DNA from: Karalla daura
Lineage: Eukaryota; Chordata; Actinopteri; Chaetodontiformes; Leiognathidae
NCBI GenBank assembly: GCA_029224185.1
Contig: CM055211.1
Span: 2,589,646-2,653,645, forward strand
DNA length: 64,000 nt
Direction of reading: 5' to 3'
In this document: positions 23,108 to 35,534 of the stretch, one piece after another
Numbering within the stretch: the stretch's first letter is position 1
How the letters are laid out: every line of letters begins with the position of its first letter
Translations under genes and position numbers: made by a program
The notes under the pieces: generated by a model
The model's database searches: none
Told to the model about the DNA's origin: nothing
The model's input: only the letters and a program-made list of their open reading frames with translations

Positions 23108-23733
23108 CCCTGAAATGATGTTAGGCTTCTGTCATCATGGAAAAACACGCAGTGCAATACATAAGCTAGAAATGGTGTCCTCTTTCTACTATTTCTTTTC
23201 ATGCATGGGCTTATATATTTATTTATTGCTACTGCATCCATCCATTATCAAGGCACTATCTATCTCTCTGGCATACAGTGAAGGCAGGGAATACACCCTG
23301 GACACGTCTCTAGTCCATCACTGGAGACACAGACCATTCACTTTTACACTGACACCTGGCGTCTCCAATGATGTGAACGCAGCATGTTTTTAGATTGTGG
23401 AAGGAAACACCAGGAGAAAACCTATATACACATGCAAACTCCACATATAAAGACCTAGTGTTGGCTCTGAACACTGAACGCGCTGTCTTTTCCAGAGCCT
23501 GTGTGTGTGTGTGTGCATCTGACCCCATTCGCCTTTGTTTTTTTGCCCCCCAGGTGCGTGCCAGCGCCATCGCCCAGGACGCCGACCAGAACTACGACTA
23601 CGCCAGCAACAGCGCCGTGCTGCACCTGGACTCGGGCGACGAGATCTACGTCAAACTGGACGGGGGCAAAGCTCACGGGGGCAACAACAACAAGTACAGC
23701 ACGTTCTCCGGCTTCATCCTGTACCCCGACTAA
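22018..23733 (+). CDS. c1ql2: Complement C1q-like protein 2
   Basis: Secreted, oligomeric C1q/TNF-family protein. In mammals C1QL proteins act at synapses with adhesion GPCR BAI3 and kainate receptors. Two exons, 22018-22578 and 23554-23733, 246 aa. Signal peptide about residues 1-22. AHYYEMMGTCRMVCDPYTP follows with the paired cysteines C31 and C35 used for oligomer formation. Twelve Gly-X-Y triplets span 59-94. The globular C1q domain runs from about 114 to 246 (RIAFYVGLKNPHEGYEVLKF, GNHYD, YFFTYHVLMRGGD, DQNYDYASNS, LDGGKAHGGNNNKYSTFSGF). The collagen part is clearly shorter than in human C1QL2 (287 aa) and lacks the extra Gly-rich spacer. An upstream in-frame GTG is not a credible start. 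Position next to en1 and steap3 favours C1QL2 over C1QL3. Poly(A) signals AATAAA are at 24,130 and 24,553. Confidence 0.93.
23031..23096. repeat. (CA)n microsatellite in the c1ql2 intron
   Basis: About 33 uninterrupted CA units. Confidence 0.95.
23225..23455 (-). mobile_element. Decayed fish interspersed repeat (SINE-like), reverse copy
   Basis: The order AATACACCCTGGACACGTC, AGTCCATC, CATTCACTTTTACACTGACACC, GTGGAAGGAAACACC and ATGCAAACTCCACAT is the reverse strand of a common teleost element. The copy at 40,275-40,500 is the same family in forward orientation. Confidence 0.65.
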
Positions 23734-24558
23734 ACCGTCCACGCAGACACGGACAGTAACCGCCCGCTGAAAACTGTTTCTGTTTCAACTAAATGTTCCT
23801 TTTTTTCCTTTTGAGTATAGGCGCCATGTTGCACAGGCTGCCCCCCTGCCCCCCAACCCCGCCCCCCTCCAGCAAGCCCGTGTTGTTCTTATTTGGTGGA
23901 AAACCTTTTTTTTTTAGTACAAGTACTATATGTCATGTTGCGCACTTCAAAACCGACTGCTCCGCCGCCGAGGGCAGCGAGTCCTAGGCCCTTTGAGGTT
24001 GGAACCGTTTCTGCAGTTGCTTTCGGAGTAAACGAGCCTGACCAGCCAGGGGGGCTCCAACGAAGCTTTCTGTGCATTAGTGCCGTGGCTTGGAACGTGT
24101 TAAAACCATGTGAAATCATAGCGAGATCGAATAAACGGGATCATTTAGTCCTAAAAATGACATCGCGAAAAAACGGTGGTTCGGTTGACACGATCACCAC
24201 GTTAGCTCCAGGTTAAAGATGGTGGTTGTGGGTAAAAGCTGTTGTGATGTAAATTCTGTTTTTGTTTTTTTTCTTACAATCCCTCCCTTCCTCTTTCTGT
24301 TTCCGTTGCCGAAAAGCAAGCACGCCATCCGTGTTCGCGGCCAAGTCTTTGTGGACGAGCCGGACCTTATTACAGGAGAAACCTTGTCTGCGGACACGAT
24401 GGGGTCAGCATTAGGTCAGAGGCTAAAGCTAGCGCAGGCCGTCTTGACTTTACGCGCCAATATCCTGATTTAAGTGCGACGTGAGTGATCACGCTGGATG
24501 TCTTGCATCGTTCCATTGAATCTGTTGGGTTTTGTTCTCACATATGCCAATGAATAAA
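23734..24558 (+). other. c1ql2 3' UTR with poly(A) signals
   Basis: No coding frame. AATAAA occurs at 24,130-24,135 and at 24,553-24,558; the second is followed by a T/G-rich stretch and is the likelier distal end. Confidence 0.55.
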
Positions 24559-24599
24559 ATATGGTTTGACAAAAAAAGAAGGAAAAAAGTTTGCTTTTT

Positions 24600-27500
24600 T
24601 TGCGTGGTGATGGGGGGCGGGGGGGTGGGAGAGAGAGTTGCGCCACAGTTTCTTTGTTTCTTTGTGTCCTTTCTGCTCTCGAGGCCGTCTGTCTGAATGC
24701 GTCGCGTTGCGCCGTGGCCTCCAGACCTCCGATTAGAGGCCACGTCGTCCTGCGGCCCTGCTCGCAGGTTCCAGGTGCCTCCCTGGATGTCCTTTGCCGC
24801 GCTGCAGCTCGCAGACATGTGCAGCCAGTGACTGGAAACACAGCTCTGCCCTCGTTTCTCTTAAAAAGGTTACGCAGAGGTGCCCAGACACTGCTGCCTC
24901 ATATGCTCGCTGCAGCTTCTTTGCCAAATTCGCTTATTTTTTGAAACCGGAGACGATTAATGAGCGAAGGATTTCTAGGTTGTGTATTTCGAAGGCTTTT
25001 ATTCTGAAGGAGACCGAGGCTGTTGCCAAGTGGCTGTCCTGTCGTTATTTGTGTGAGATATGGTGGGGGAAATATTAATAACATGCCTCGTGTGTCTCTT
25101 CAGATATCCAACTGTTGGTTTCTAGCTGCCAGCCTCTGTGTTTCACTTTTAATTAACTTGTATGGAGATTTGCAAACGCTTTACCAGACCCCGAAATATT
25201 GCTGTAAGCCTTCATTAAGGTGATGGCTGCTTTGTGTGTATTTGATGTTTTCTTTTCTGTTTTTTTTTTTTTTTTTTAAATCCCATCCCCTTAGGAACGC
25301 GCACACACACAAAACAGCTGTTTACACACCACTCTTGTCAATTTAAATGGAAATCGTGGGAAACAAATATTAGCATGTCTGGTTGGATAAACCTCTATTA
25401 AGGAGCTGGCTTATTTTCCAGCACTCGGCAAACTGACCGTCCTCTACAGCTGTGTCGTCTTTGAGCTCCTGTAAAGAGATATTTACAAGCGGACATTTCT
25501 CTGTTGTGTCTGCGGTGGCTGCAGTCAGATTATAACCTCTTCTAAGTCTAAATCTAATCGGACTGGCCTGGGTCTGCTCTGCATCCATCCAAACCTTCCG
25601 AGACCTGTTACTGAGAGACGGTGTTGAAATATCGTGGCTTATAATGAGCGATCTCACCTTAGTAAAGCGGTTTTAGTCGACTATTTGCATAAAGCTGACA
25701 GCGACTTTGTCTCAGTCACCTTCACCGTGTCCTCATCGCCCGCTCTTGTCAGCCTGGTATTAAATTCTCCCTCATTGGACATGCTTTGCTTTTTAATGAC
25801 TCTTATCTACCAGCAGCAGAATTAACTCGCAGCTACAGCCCCGGTTCCACATCCGTCATCCGCATTTATGCATTTGAAATATATCAGATTGCATGTTCAT
25901 TTCAGACATTTGGGAGGGATATAAGATGTGATATGGACGACTGGTAAAAATGGCATCTCACCCCATCTGTATTTTGATGCATTCGCACAGCACCACAGCT
26001 CTGCAAATGGACTGTGTGTGTCCCTTTTGCGATGACAACAGAAAATAAAGCCTGACGAAGCTCTTGTGACCGCCTGGTAAACCGTGACCCGTCAAGCGCC
26101 TCCGTTTAGACAGTGAGCTGGGGGAACGGTAGAAAACCAGCGGTAAAGATGTAGACAGACTAAAAGAGGACAAGTCGTTCAGACAAGCAGCAATATTTAA
26201 AGTTTAAAGTGAGCCAGAGGCTGAAAAAGTAGCTGAAATTCTCAGCCCAGAAGAGTTCATCACTGGTATTACACGACCCAAAAAAAAAAAAAAAAAAAGA
26301 CAAGGCAATTCTCTCCCTGGAAGTGAAGCATCACAGGTGCTCTGTCTGATGTTCCTACAGGTTGTTGTCCAGACAGAGAGTGACTCTTAAACACACACAC
26401 ACACACACACCACCGCAGACGCATTCAGGATGAAAAGTGGAGCCGTTGACACCGACTGAGACATCAACAGCCGTGCATGTCAGCCAGACGGATGGTCCCA
26501 CATGCACTCACACACACACACACACCTCTGTAACAAGACGATAGATGATCAGCCTGCTCCTTCCCCCCCGAGTTGGGCCTGACAGTGAGGGATCGCTGAG
26601 TGACAGACAGAGTAGTGAAATTCTCTGATGGATGAGATAAGTGGGACACACACACACCCACACACTCACACAAGTAGTAGAGCAACAGGTATTGTGTTGC
26701 ATTAACGAGTATGTATGTGTGTGTATATTTAGCCTAACATACCATGCAAGTAAGGAGCCTGATGTGATAATTGAGTGTGTGAAGGGCCCGTTTCTGTTTC
26801 TAAAATGATTGATCCATCCTAAAAATGGATGCCCAGCATGAGGCAAGCACATCTGAGGGGACCTGCAGAGAGGCTGACAGCCTCGATCTGAGAGTTTTCA
26901 CAATAAGTGATGAAACCTTGTGCTTATCTCGCTCCTTTTGTCTGATTATCGAGTCTGTCTGCGCTGACAGCCGGGCCAAGAGAGAGGAGGCTCCTCTCTG
27001 GGTTAAACCGAGGAGCTTGCGTGTTTAAGAGCACATCTCTGCCTGGTAGATTAACTAACATCCGATGAATTATCCAGGCAGATGGAAATAGACCGGGGAG
27101 GGCGTAGTTATTTTTCCCTCTCTCCTTAAACTTTTGGATTATTTTTCGTTCTGACAGTCAGGGTCAGCGGTTGTGTCCCCGGGGTCTCCAAAGTGAAGCT
27201 AAACATTACGGAGCAGACAACATAAACACAAACGCACAGGGAGATGGACGCGGATTCTGCTCCAGTGGAAATCTCTCGTCTGGGCTCCACGTGCCGGATA
27301 ATGATTCAGCCAAATGCTGACTCACTTCATCTGTCACTCCACACTTTAGAAATTACATATCATTCCTGGTCTAATCGGCCAAACAAGAGAAACAGAGAAA
27401 GCGAGAGAGAGGGAGAGAGAAAGGGGGAGGAGAAGGAAAACATAGAATGCAAGGGGGTAAAATAAAACGTATTTTTCTAAGAGAAGTAAATGAAACCAAA

Positions 27501-27996
27501 GAAGACAAATGGATGCATTCCCCCAAGGTCTCAACTCGGAGTTTGCCAAAAAATATAACCTTGTGGCTATCGCTGAGCACGACATTGTGAATCACTAAAC
27601 GCACTAAATCTGAGCTCGTTCTCATTATTGTCTGACATTTCCAGAGCAGACAAACAAGAAACTGATCGGTAGATTAGTCTGCAATGAAAATAATCACTAC
27701 GTGCAGCTCGACTTCAGATTTAAACAGGAAAATTCAATAACGCACACAGAGAACCGTTTTTTTCCCACTTATTCCCCTCAATATGCTAAGCTAGGCTAAT
27801 TGTCCCTGACCGGTCAGGGGCGCTAACAGTCTTGACACATTTCTATTTCAGCGAGAACATTTAATCTCCCATTAGACAGATATATGAGACCATTCACACA
27901 AAGGATTTGCAGGGGAAACTGTCAGAGGCGCCTCCACGCCTTGTTCTCGGGGCTGTGGTGATAATGAGAAGCTAAAAGAGACTGTGCAGAGATCAA

Positions 27997-28037
<41 letters not shown>

Positions 28038-28280
28038 AAATCCTCCCTTTGCCCTGTCAGCCGTCATCGCTCTCCCCCCTCTCCCTCCTCCTGTCTCTCA
28101 CACATTTATATCATCATTATTTATGTCCTGTCTCCATCAGCCTGTCACGACCTACAGCAGGTTTAAGCACTCTGAAGGATCGCTAACAGGAGCTCCATTC
28201 TCACTCTTAACTCTCTTTAATTACACCACACCATCCCGCTTAACCCTTTCCAAACTGTAGATTCACTAAATTGGTGCACG
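24600..28280. other. Intergenic region c1ql2-en1, proximal part
   Basis: No gene seen. It holds poly-T at 25,260-25,278, poly-A at 26,280-26,298, short CA runs (26,391-26,410; 26,510-26,524), a GA-rich stretch near 27,395-27,430 and a (CA)n at 27,999-28,036. The scavenger-receptor gene MARCO, found here in mammals, is not recognisable. Confidence 0.5.
27999..28036. repeat. (CA)n microsatellite
   Basis: Nineteen CA units. Confidence 0.95.
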
Positions 28281-28289
28281 TCTTAGGTC

Positions 28290-28640
28290 CGGTTGCACTG
28301 ATTTAGCAGATTTCTGGGCGATGCCGAGACATCGTCGGCTTATTCCGAAGGATTACGTCTCGTCCCGGCCCATGAGTCAAACAGTGTAAAACGTCCGTCA
28401 TCTGTCCGCTTTCACATCTGACAATGGATGGTCGGAAATATGGCTAATTTATTACCGCCTCTCCCGGGAGATTTTTGCTAACCCCCCCGCTGTCAGTCAA
28501 TCTGTCACTTTCAGAGTAAAGGTTAAGGAAATAAGTCGCCGGAGCGGGAATCTTTTTATTGTAGAGCAGCCAATGAGCACTATATCTTTCATCTCCGCTC
28601 CGGCCTGATGACAGTGACAGGAAGAGGATGCTGGATGAGA
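28290..28640. promoter_or_regulatory. Candidate conserved non-coding element A upstream of en1
   Basis: Unique sequence, no ORF, with preserved CpGs and homeodomain/CCAAT cores (GGCTAATTTATTACCG near 28,442; GCCAATGAGC near 28,569). It is flanked by microsatellite-type DNA. Conservation itself cannot be tested here. Confidence 0.35.
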
Positions 28641-29449
28641 GAGACGATCCTCAGAGAGGCGGCTGAAAGGTTAGAGCGGCCCCGAGCAGCATGGCTGATG
28701 AGGGCCGCACACATATACACACACACACATATATACTGAAGACCCCTTTAGTCATGCTTAGATATTCTGTGTGCTCTGTCTCCTATTAAATAGCACATAA
28801 AATCCACTAGGCTAGAAAAAAAGAACGTAAACTATGATAGCAATTACATTGGAGTCACACATCACACATAAGCAGTAGATTTCATACACAGGCGTGCAGG
28901 CATCCCATCTCTCATCTCACACACTCTCTGTTTATGTCCCAGCTCAGCCCGGGGGAGGCGAACGCAAAGAAAATTAAAGTTTAACCTGGCCAAACTTTGC
29001 CTGTAACACAAGACAGAGTCACCAGCAGGGAGCAGCGTTGGACAAACACACACACACACACATTCCTGTCAGATTACTTTGGAAAATGAGCACCTGACTT
29101 CTTCTGCTCACCTCGCCATGAGCAAACCATCACATGGTTGAGATTACAATCCGAACCACAGTTCAGATACAACCTGCACCTATGTATGTATGTTTTATGT
29201 GCTTATGTTATTTAGAACATGTAGGGGCCTTTTCTTTCCTATTCCCACCGCTATTTTATGCCATTCGCCTCAAACAGTTTGCACCTAAATGATTTCCCTG
29301 TTATATCTGTAACAAAAGAAAGTAGGTAGGTAGGGTACGTTCTAGATCCCTGAAGGAGAAATTAACAAAGAGTTGTATCAGAGTACAGAATATACATCAA
29401 ATCAATAGTGTTTCTTAGTATTCTGCATCCTCCACTGGGGAATAGAAAC

Positions 29450-29730
29450 ATTGAATGTAATAGTTGGTGATGCCTTTCCCTCCAGGACCAGTCTGGACCA
29501 GTCATTCTGTTCGCAGCCGCCCCAGCAAAGTGCCTGCATCGATTTAATTTGCCAATTACCGGACGGGCCCCATTTATCACCACCTGAAGCTTTCGCAAAC
29601 TTCTCAGCAAGATGTAATAAGACTCAGGAGCAATCTGTCCCCCACTGCTCATTAGGACTCTAAAGAGATCCCCCCCTCCGAGCTTAATTATTTATCTGCA
29701 TTAATATCCCTTCAATTATTAATGGCAGGT
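29450..29730. promoter_or_regulatory. Candidate enhancer B upstream of en1 with clustered homeodomain sites
   Basis: Non-repetitive block with GATTTAATTTGCCAATTACC (29,541-29,560), TTAATTA (29,684-29,690), CATTAATATCC and CAATTATTAATGG (to 29,724). The density of TAAT cores in unique sequence is typical of vertebrate developmental enhancers. Confidence 0.4.
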
Positions 29731-31140
29731 GAGTGTGAGGGTGTGTATGTGTGAGTGGGGCCAAAGATCAGCCCTCCTTTACCTCAGCCTCCCTCCTGAT
29801 TAATGGATGAGGGAGAGGAGCCCTTCATGTATTATTACTGCCAAGAGCCGGCACCTGGGAGACAGACAGACACACACACACACACTCACACATACTCACA
29901 CAGACAGACAGAGAGAGAGAGAGAGAGGGAAGAGTCAGACAGTGAAACTCCGAGAATGATAATCATCGTTTAGTATGCAAACGTGTCCTCTCGATATGGC
30001 TGCCACCTCCGAATGTGAAAGTGTCTCAGGTCTAGTTGAGACACCTGCGACACAAAACTAAAGGAGCAAATAAAGTAAAAGTGGAAAAACATACATTTCT
30101 TGTCTTGTATTTTGGTCCTTTTGCAAGCCTTGTGTAGTTGTTTCTACAGCTTGGTTTTACGGCCTTGGCTCTGCAGCTCAGACGTCTTGGACGAGTTGAG
30201 ATGTTTGTCACTATAATGCTGACATTTTAAACCCAGTGGTGACAGGATTATTAAGCCAATCGGACTGGAAGATGCCTTCACTGTTGGCATGAGAGGAGAG
30301 AAATCTGAGCAATCTGCAGCTTTAAAACTGGCTTCACGCTGACATCTAGTGGACAAGGACTCTGTTGCTTTTTGAGAAACTGCTTAAATGGTTAAAAAAA
30401 AACACAAAAAGGCATTTGGCTGTGAAAAGAAATCAGCATATAAAAATGCATGTTATGTGTGGCCTAGGTGTTCTTTCACAGACAAGCTGATGAAACCGTT
30501 ACATTCTAAACACTGAATTATGCACTTGAGTGTTTGTTACGTGTAATTTGTGAGATATTTAATATTATTTCACAAAAAAAACAATTATTAAAGATGTGCA
30601 GGTAAGAGGCTAGAGAGTAAACACACATTTGACATCATTACGTAACTTTTTCCAACTTCACATGTCACTTTGTTTTTAAAAAAACCAAAGTGATGGGTTA
30701 AAACTCACTGAATCAATTGTATCAATCTGCAACACAGCCTAGATGATTGTGTGTTTGCTCTATAGATTACAAATAGTTCCAATGAACACACAGAGAGGAG
30801 ATATTCACTTACACATTGAAGTCAACAGATGGGGCCAAATACCTGTGTATCATACTGACTCCAGGTTTCCAGATGTTGCCATCTGATCCTGAATCCAGCT
30901 TTCAGACAGCTGTTTCATCCCTGGAACATGTCACGATGAACACACTTCACCCACACATCACACGTGATTTTACTCAGAGAAACATATTTGCTCTATTTTT
31001 TTTATCATATTATCACTGGAAGTGAATGGACGCGGGTGGGAGCAGCGTTGCTTCCAGTCCGCGTCCACTAGATGGCGGCACTGACACGCACACTCAAGCA
31101 AAACCTGCCTCAACTCTGCTCCATCTCTTTCTCTCTCTCT

Positions 31141-31291
<151 letters not shown>

Positions 31292-32099
31292 GATTTTACC
31301 CTGTAGATCAAGAAACACTGAGTACATAGGACAAAAGGAGAGACACCCAGCCAGACTGAATGCATCTGGATGGACATGAACATTGAAAAGTGCAGAGTTA
31401 AAATAGATAAAATAATTAAAAAATATATATTCAAAAACATTATGAAGAAGTTGCACATCTTAATTCTCACACTTTGTTGATGACGATTTCAGCTCTGTGG
31501 GGCTGTAGCAGGAAAATACTACCAACTTCACTCATAAAATCCTTCTAAAATTGCGTTTCAGACAAATACGCGTCGTCTATCAGGCAGAATTTACGCGTCA
31601 CTTTTAATCCGGAGCCATCTGAGTATTTTTGAGAACACACTCCATAAGTGAAACATCACTATTTGTTTTGTGAGATGCGTTCATCAAATCTGTTTTATAT
31701 CTGTATAAACATGAAATTGCAACATATATTATTGTTTTCTTAAATACACCACACAGTCTGGGAATCTATGTAGAATGGAAATTAAGGATTTGGATGCAGT
31801 GTTTTGGCTTTTCTACAGCTACAAATATCACATTTGGGGTGGTAGAGTGATGCCATATGAAGGATAGAGCAGTTTTGTTTTTCTGTTTGTGTTTTTTTTC
31901 TTAGTTTGTTTTCTTTTTTCTTTTTCTTTTTTTGCAAAGACTGTGTCTATTCGTGTGATCCCGAGCACACAGCGGGACATCATCAGGCGGAAAAAGGTGA
32001 AAGGGGTTTTATTTTTGTGGGCTACAGCAGGTGCAGACTGCACACTCTGTCAGGCCTCAGCTTTTCAACAAGAGTCTCATCATAAGGCTGCCTGCCTCT

Positions 32100-32157
32100 C
32101 TCTCTCTGTCCCTATGTGCGTGTGTGTGTGTGTGTGTGTGGTGTGTGTGTGTGTGTA
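32100..32157. repeat. (TC)n/(TG)n microsatellite
   Basis: A short CTCTCTCTCT run is followed by about 20 TG units with single interruptions. Confidence 0.85.
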
Positions 32158-32189
32158 CCTGCAGCAGTATATAGGCTACTCAATAAAAG

Positions 32190-32480
32190 CAGGGGGCTGC
32201 GGATCCGTCAGTGCATTTATCATCCTATTACGGCGACAAATCCGGCTCCAATACATGAGAGGTGAAATGAATTACCGGCACCGAGCCGTCAATAAAGTCA
32301 TTTCTGTAAATGGTGTCTCCGAGGGCCTGCGCCATTATTCAACAAGCTTTATCAGCACCTTGGAAATTAGGCCGGCTTGTAGCTGCAGCTCTGTGATTAA
32401 GGGCCCTGCCAGGCCCCGCTGACAGGGCTCCTCAGCCCGGCTTTTATCCAGCCCCCGGTCCCGGTGATGAGCACCGTCCT
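32190..32480. promoter_or_regulatory. Candidate conserved non-coding element C
   Basis: Unique, balanced-composition sequence with retained CpGs, ending in the GC-rich GGGCCCTGCCAGGCCCCGC stretch. It lies 1.3-1.5 kb upstream of the en1 start and is flanked by a microsatellite on the left and poly-T/C-rich DNA on the right. Confidence 0.35.
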
Positions 32481-32599
32481 GATGGTGCAGGATGAAGACT
32501 AATTAAAAGCTATAAATTATCTTTTTTTCCTAACACCCCCCCTCCACCTTCTTCTTTACGCTCTCGCTCTCTCGCTCTCTCTCCTCTACTGCGCCGATA

Positions 32600-32890
32600 A
32601 GAGCAGACTGAGAGCTCATTGAGCCACAATGGCTGCGGCATATTGATACTGTCCTAATTGGAATTTAATTAAGTGGCCATGGCTTCCCCCCACTGCAGCC
32701 TGTGGGATGAAGATTTCACAGTCCCCACTTCGCACGCTTTTATGATTATTATTATTAGTATTATTATTTTAAGTGGCCAATTAGAGCCCGCAGGTCGTTT
32801 TACCCTCGTTTTGCTGCTTTCTGAAAACCTCTACAAAGCGGACAGGTCACTTGAGATGTGCTTTTATCCCATTTTCTGAAATATATGGGC
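32600..32890. promoter_or_regulatory. Candidate enhancer with two NKX-like sites upstream of en1
   Basis: TTAAGTGGCCA occurs at 32,669-32,679 and 32,769-32,779, exactly 100 bp apart. The first is fused to a TTTAATTAA homeodomain core (32,664-32,672). TTAAGTGG is the classic NKX2-class recognition sequence. Confidence 0.4.
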
Positions 32891-33239
32891 GATTACTCCT
32901 CTAGAACACCCATTATAAGGTTGAACATATGAAAAAAAATACAACTTTTAGGGGACATTTGCTGCAGGACACGCGTTCTGTTTCCCGTTCCACCTTAAAA
33001 ATAGCAACGCTTCATCAATATACGACCTTAATTTTAGACATATTTGGGCTAATTAGTCTAATTGGCTTTTAAAAATTGGAGAAAAAAAAGATTTAAAAAA
33101 GGAAGTAAATACAGTGACTGCATGAGATATTAAACACCCGTGCGTCGCGCACATCCTCATAAAACCAATCAAATGTGTAATTTCACGATAGAAGAATCAC
33201 TATGAGGCAATTAGAGCGAATAATGATAAATAAAACCTG

Positions 33240-33721
33240 ATGATAAAAACATATTTCCAGCCGCCTCCTGATTGGCCGCCGTCAATTGTGACAGGGACGG
33301 TGCGCGTCCAGGATTGGTCGGCTGCACGTGTGCGCGCTGCACACGTGATTCCGGCCGGGGGTGTAAGTAAGGAGAGAAAGGGGGTAGAAAACACACACAC
33401 ACACACACACACTCATACACACGCAGAGCGAGACATAAGAGATTTGGGAGAGTTTAGGGAACAGTGATATTATGCTGCAGCGCGGAGACGCAGGGACAGA
33501 CGCGGGGCTGGGTCTCCCATCAGGAGCCATCGTGCTGCAGGTGTAGCTGACCGCCAAAGGTGCGCCTGATAACAACTCAGTCGCGACTCGACTTGGTTGG
33601 GTTCTTTTTTTTAATTATTTTTTTTATTTTTTATTTTTATTGTTTTTTTTGTACCGTGGCTTTGTTTTGCATGCTGAGCGTCTGAACTGGATACAACAAG
33701 TGGGAGAGGACAGGATCAGCC
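33240..33721 (+). promoter_or_regulatory. en1 proximal promoter and 5' UTR
   Basis: Two ATTGG (reverse CCAAT) boxes at 33,271-33,275 and 33,313-33,317. Two CACGTG E-boxes at 33,325-33,330 and 33,342-33,347 lie in an imperfect inverted repeat. A CA run (33,392-33,411) and T-rich 5' leader follow. No convincing TATA box. Confidence 0.5.
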
Positions 33722-35458
33722 ATGGAAGCAGAGAAGGAGCCGCACAGCGAGGAGGAGAGCATGTCCCTGTCCCCGAACCAGGCCGCCCAGCACCAGCACC
33801 AGCACCAGCACCAACACCAGCACCAGCACCAGCAGAACCACAGGAACACCAACTTCTTCATAGACAACATCCTGCGGCCGGACTTCGGCTGCTCCAGGAA
33901 GGAGCTGCGCAGCACCCTGTGCCTGGACTCCTGCAGCAGCAGCGACAGCACCTCCTCCTCTTCCTCGCCCTCCTCGTCCTCCTCCTCGCCCTCGAACAAG
34001 CAGAACTCGGCCAAGCAGGGCGCGGAGAGCCCGGCCTCGGTGGTGGTGGTGGGCGGGGGAGGAGGTGCGGGCACCGCGGCCGCAGGGAAGGACAGCCAGC
34101 CGCTGCTGTGGCCCGCCTGGGTTTACTGCACCCGCTACTCGGACAGGCCCTCATCTGGTAAGGCACTAGTAGTCCCCGAAACACACGTCTGCACGGCTAC
34201 ATTTATTACAAGACACGCACCGGTTGCCCGAAGCATGTGTGCGCGGCGTGGCACTCGCTCTCACTTCTTATTCTTAAATACGAAGTCTGTTTGCGCAAAA
34301 GCTGCTGCACCCACAAACAAGAAGAAATGTGGAAACAGAGAGGTCACCTGACACACGTTTAATTTGCGCAGCACCTCCGAGTGCGTCATTATGGCATTTT
34401 GAGCGAGAAATAAGGTGGATAAATATCACGCATGTCATGAAATCACTTCACTGGATAAAATAACTATTTCATTTGCACCACTCGTCCAGTGCGTTATTAC
34501 GCGTTTGTGCACATGTGTGATGAGACTTTAGAAAGAAAAATAGAGAAAATAGAGAGATCACAGGACTAGATAAAACTGTTATTTATTTTGCAGGACTCGT
34601 CCAAACATATAGAGGGACATAACGAGCATTGTAAGGCGTTTTTGCACCACATGGGCAACATTAATTTAGAGTGCTCGTCCAGTGCATTATTACGCATTTT
34701 CTGCATGTGTGTGAGAGTGTAAAATCTGGCTTGTTTGCTCACATTTCCTTCACTGGACGCCAATGTTAAAATTTGCATCCTGCGTAAATGTGCTTGGATG
34801 AAAACATTAATATTACATTTCTGTCTCCATCTGTTTACGTTTATGTGGATTCTTGCGCGTACGCAGAAAAAATATACTCAATTGTGATAACTGCGCAAAA
34901 TATGGCTGAACTAGTGAAAGGCTAAAAAAGATCAGGCATGCAAAGATGATTCAAATGTATTTGATAACACTGTGCTATATTATAATCAGAATCGCTGCCA
35001 TTGCCTTAGTTATATAGCTCCTAGGAATTTACTTTGCCAATTGGGGCAAAAAATGTGACATTAAAAAGACATTAGAACAGCGTCACACCATCACACACGT
35101 TAACTTTTCACACTACTGTCTTTTCAAAATAAAAGACAAAAGATAATTCCAGATATTTCTATGTATATTTTGAATACACGGACTGGGACCCGAATGAATT
35201 AAAAACGCACCGCTGGTTAATTATCAAGCTCAGGCTGGTGACTTTTACAATGAAAAGTCAAGTAAAAAAAGTAGGATAAATAAAGGTGGTGGTGGTGGTG
35301 CTGACGGGGCGGCTCATAATCTGCACCTGTGCTGTTTAAATAAAAAGAAAATCACTGGGATAATAATGGAGAATCCCTGAGCTCATTCACGGTTTATTCC
35401 ACTTTGTCTGACATGTACTCCCGTCTATTCTCTCAACCCTGATGCATTTAAAGCTCAG

Positions 35459-35534
<76 letters not shown>

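Noticed and set aside
33640..34161. 173-aa alternative frame over en1 exon 1
   Set aside because: Pro/Ala/Gln-rich shadow of the en1 reading frame, which has EH1 and EH2 motifs.
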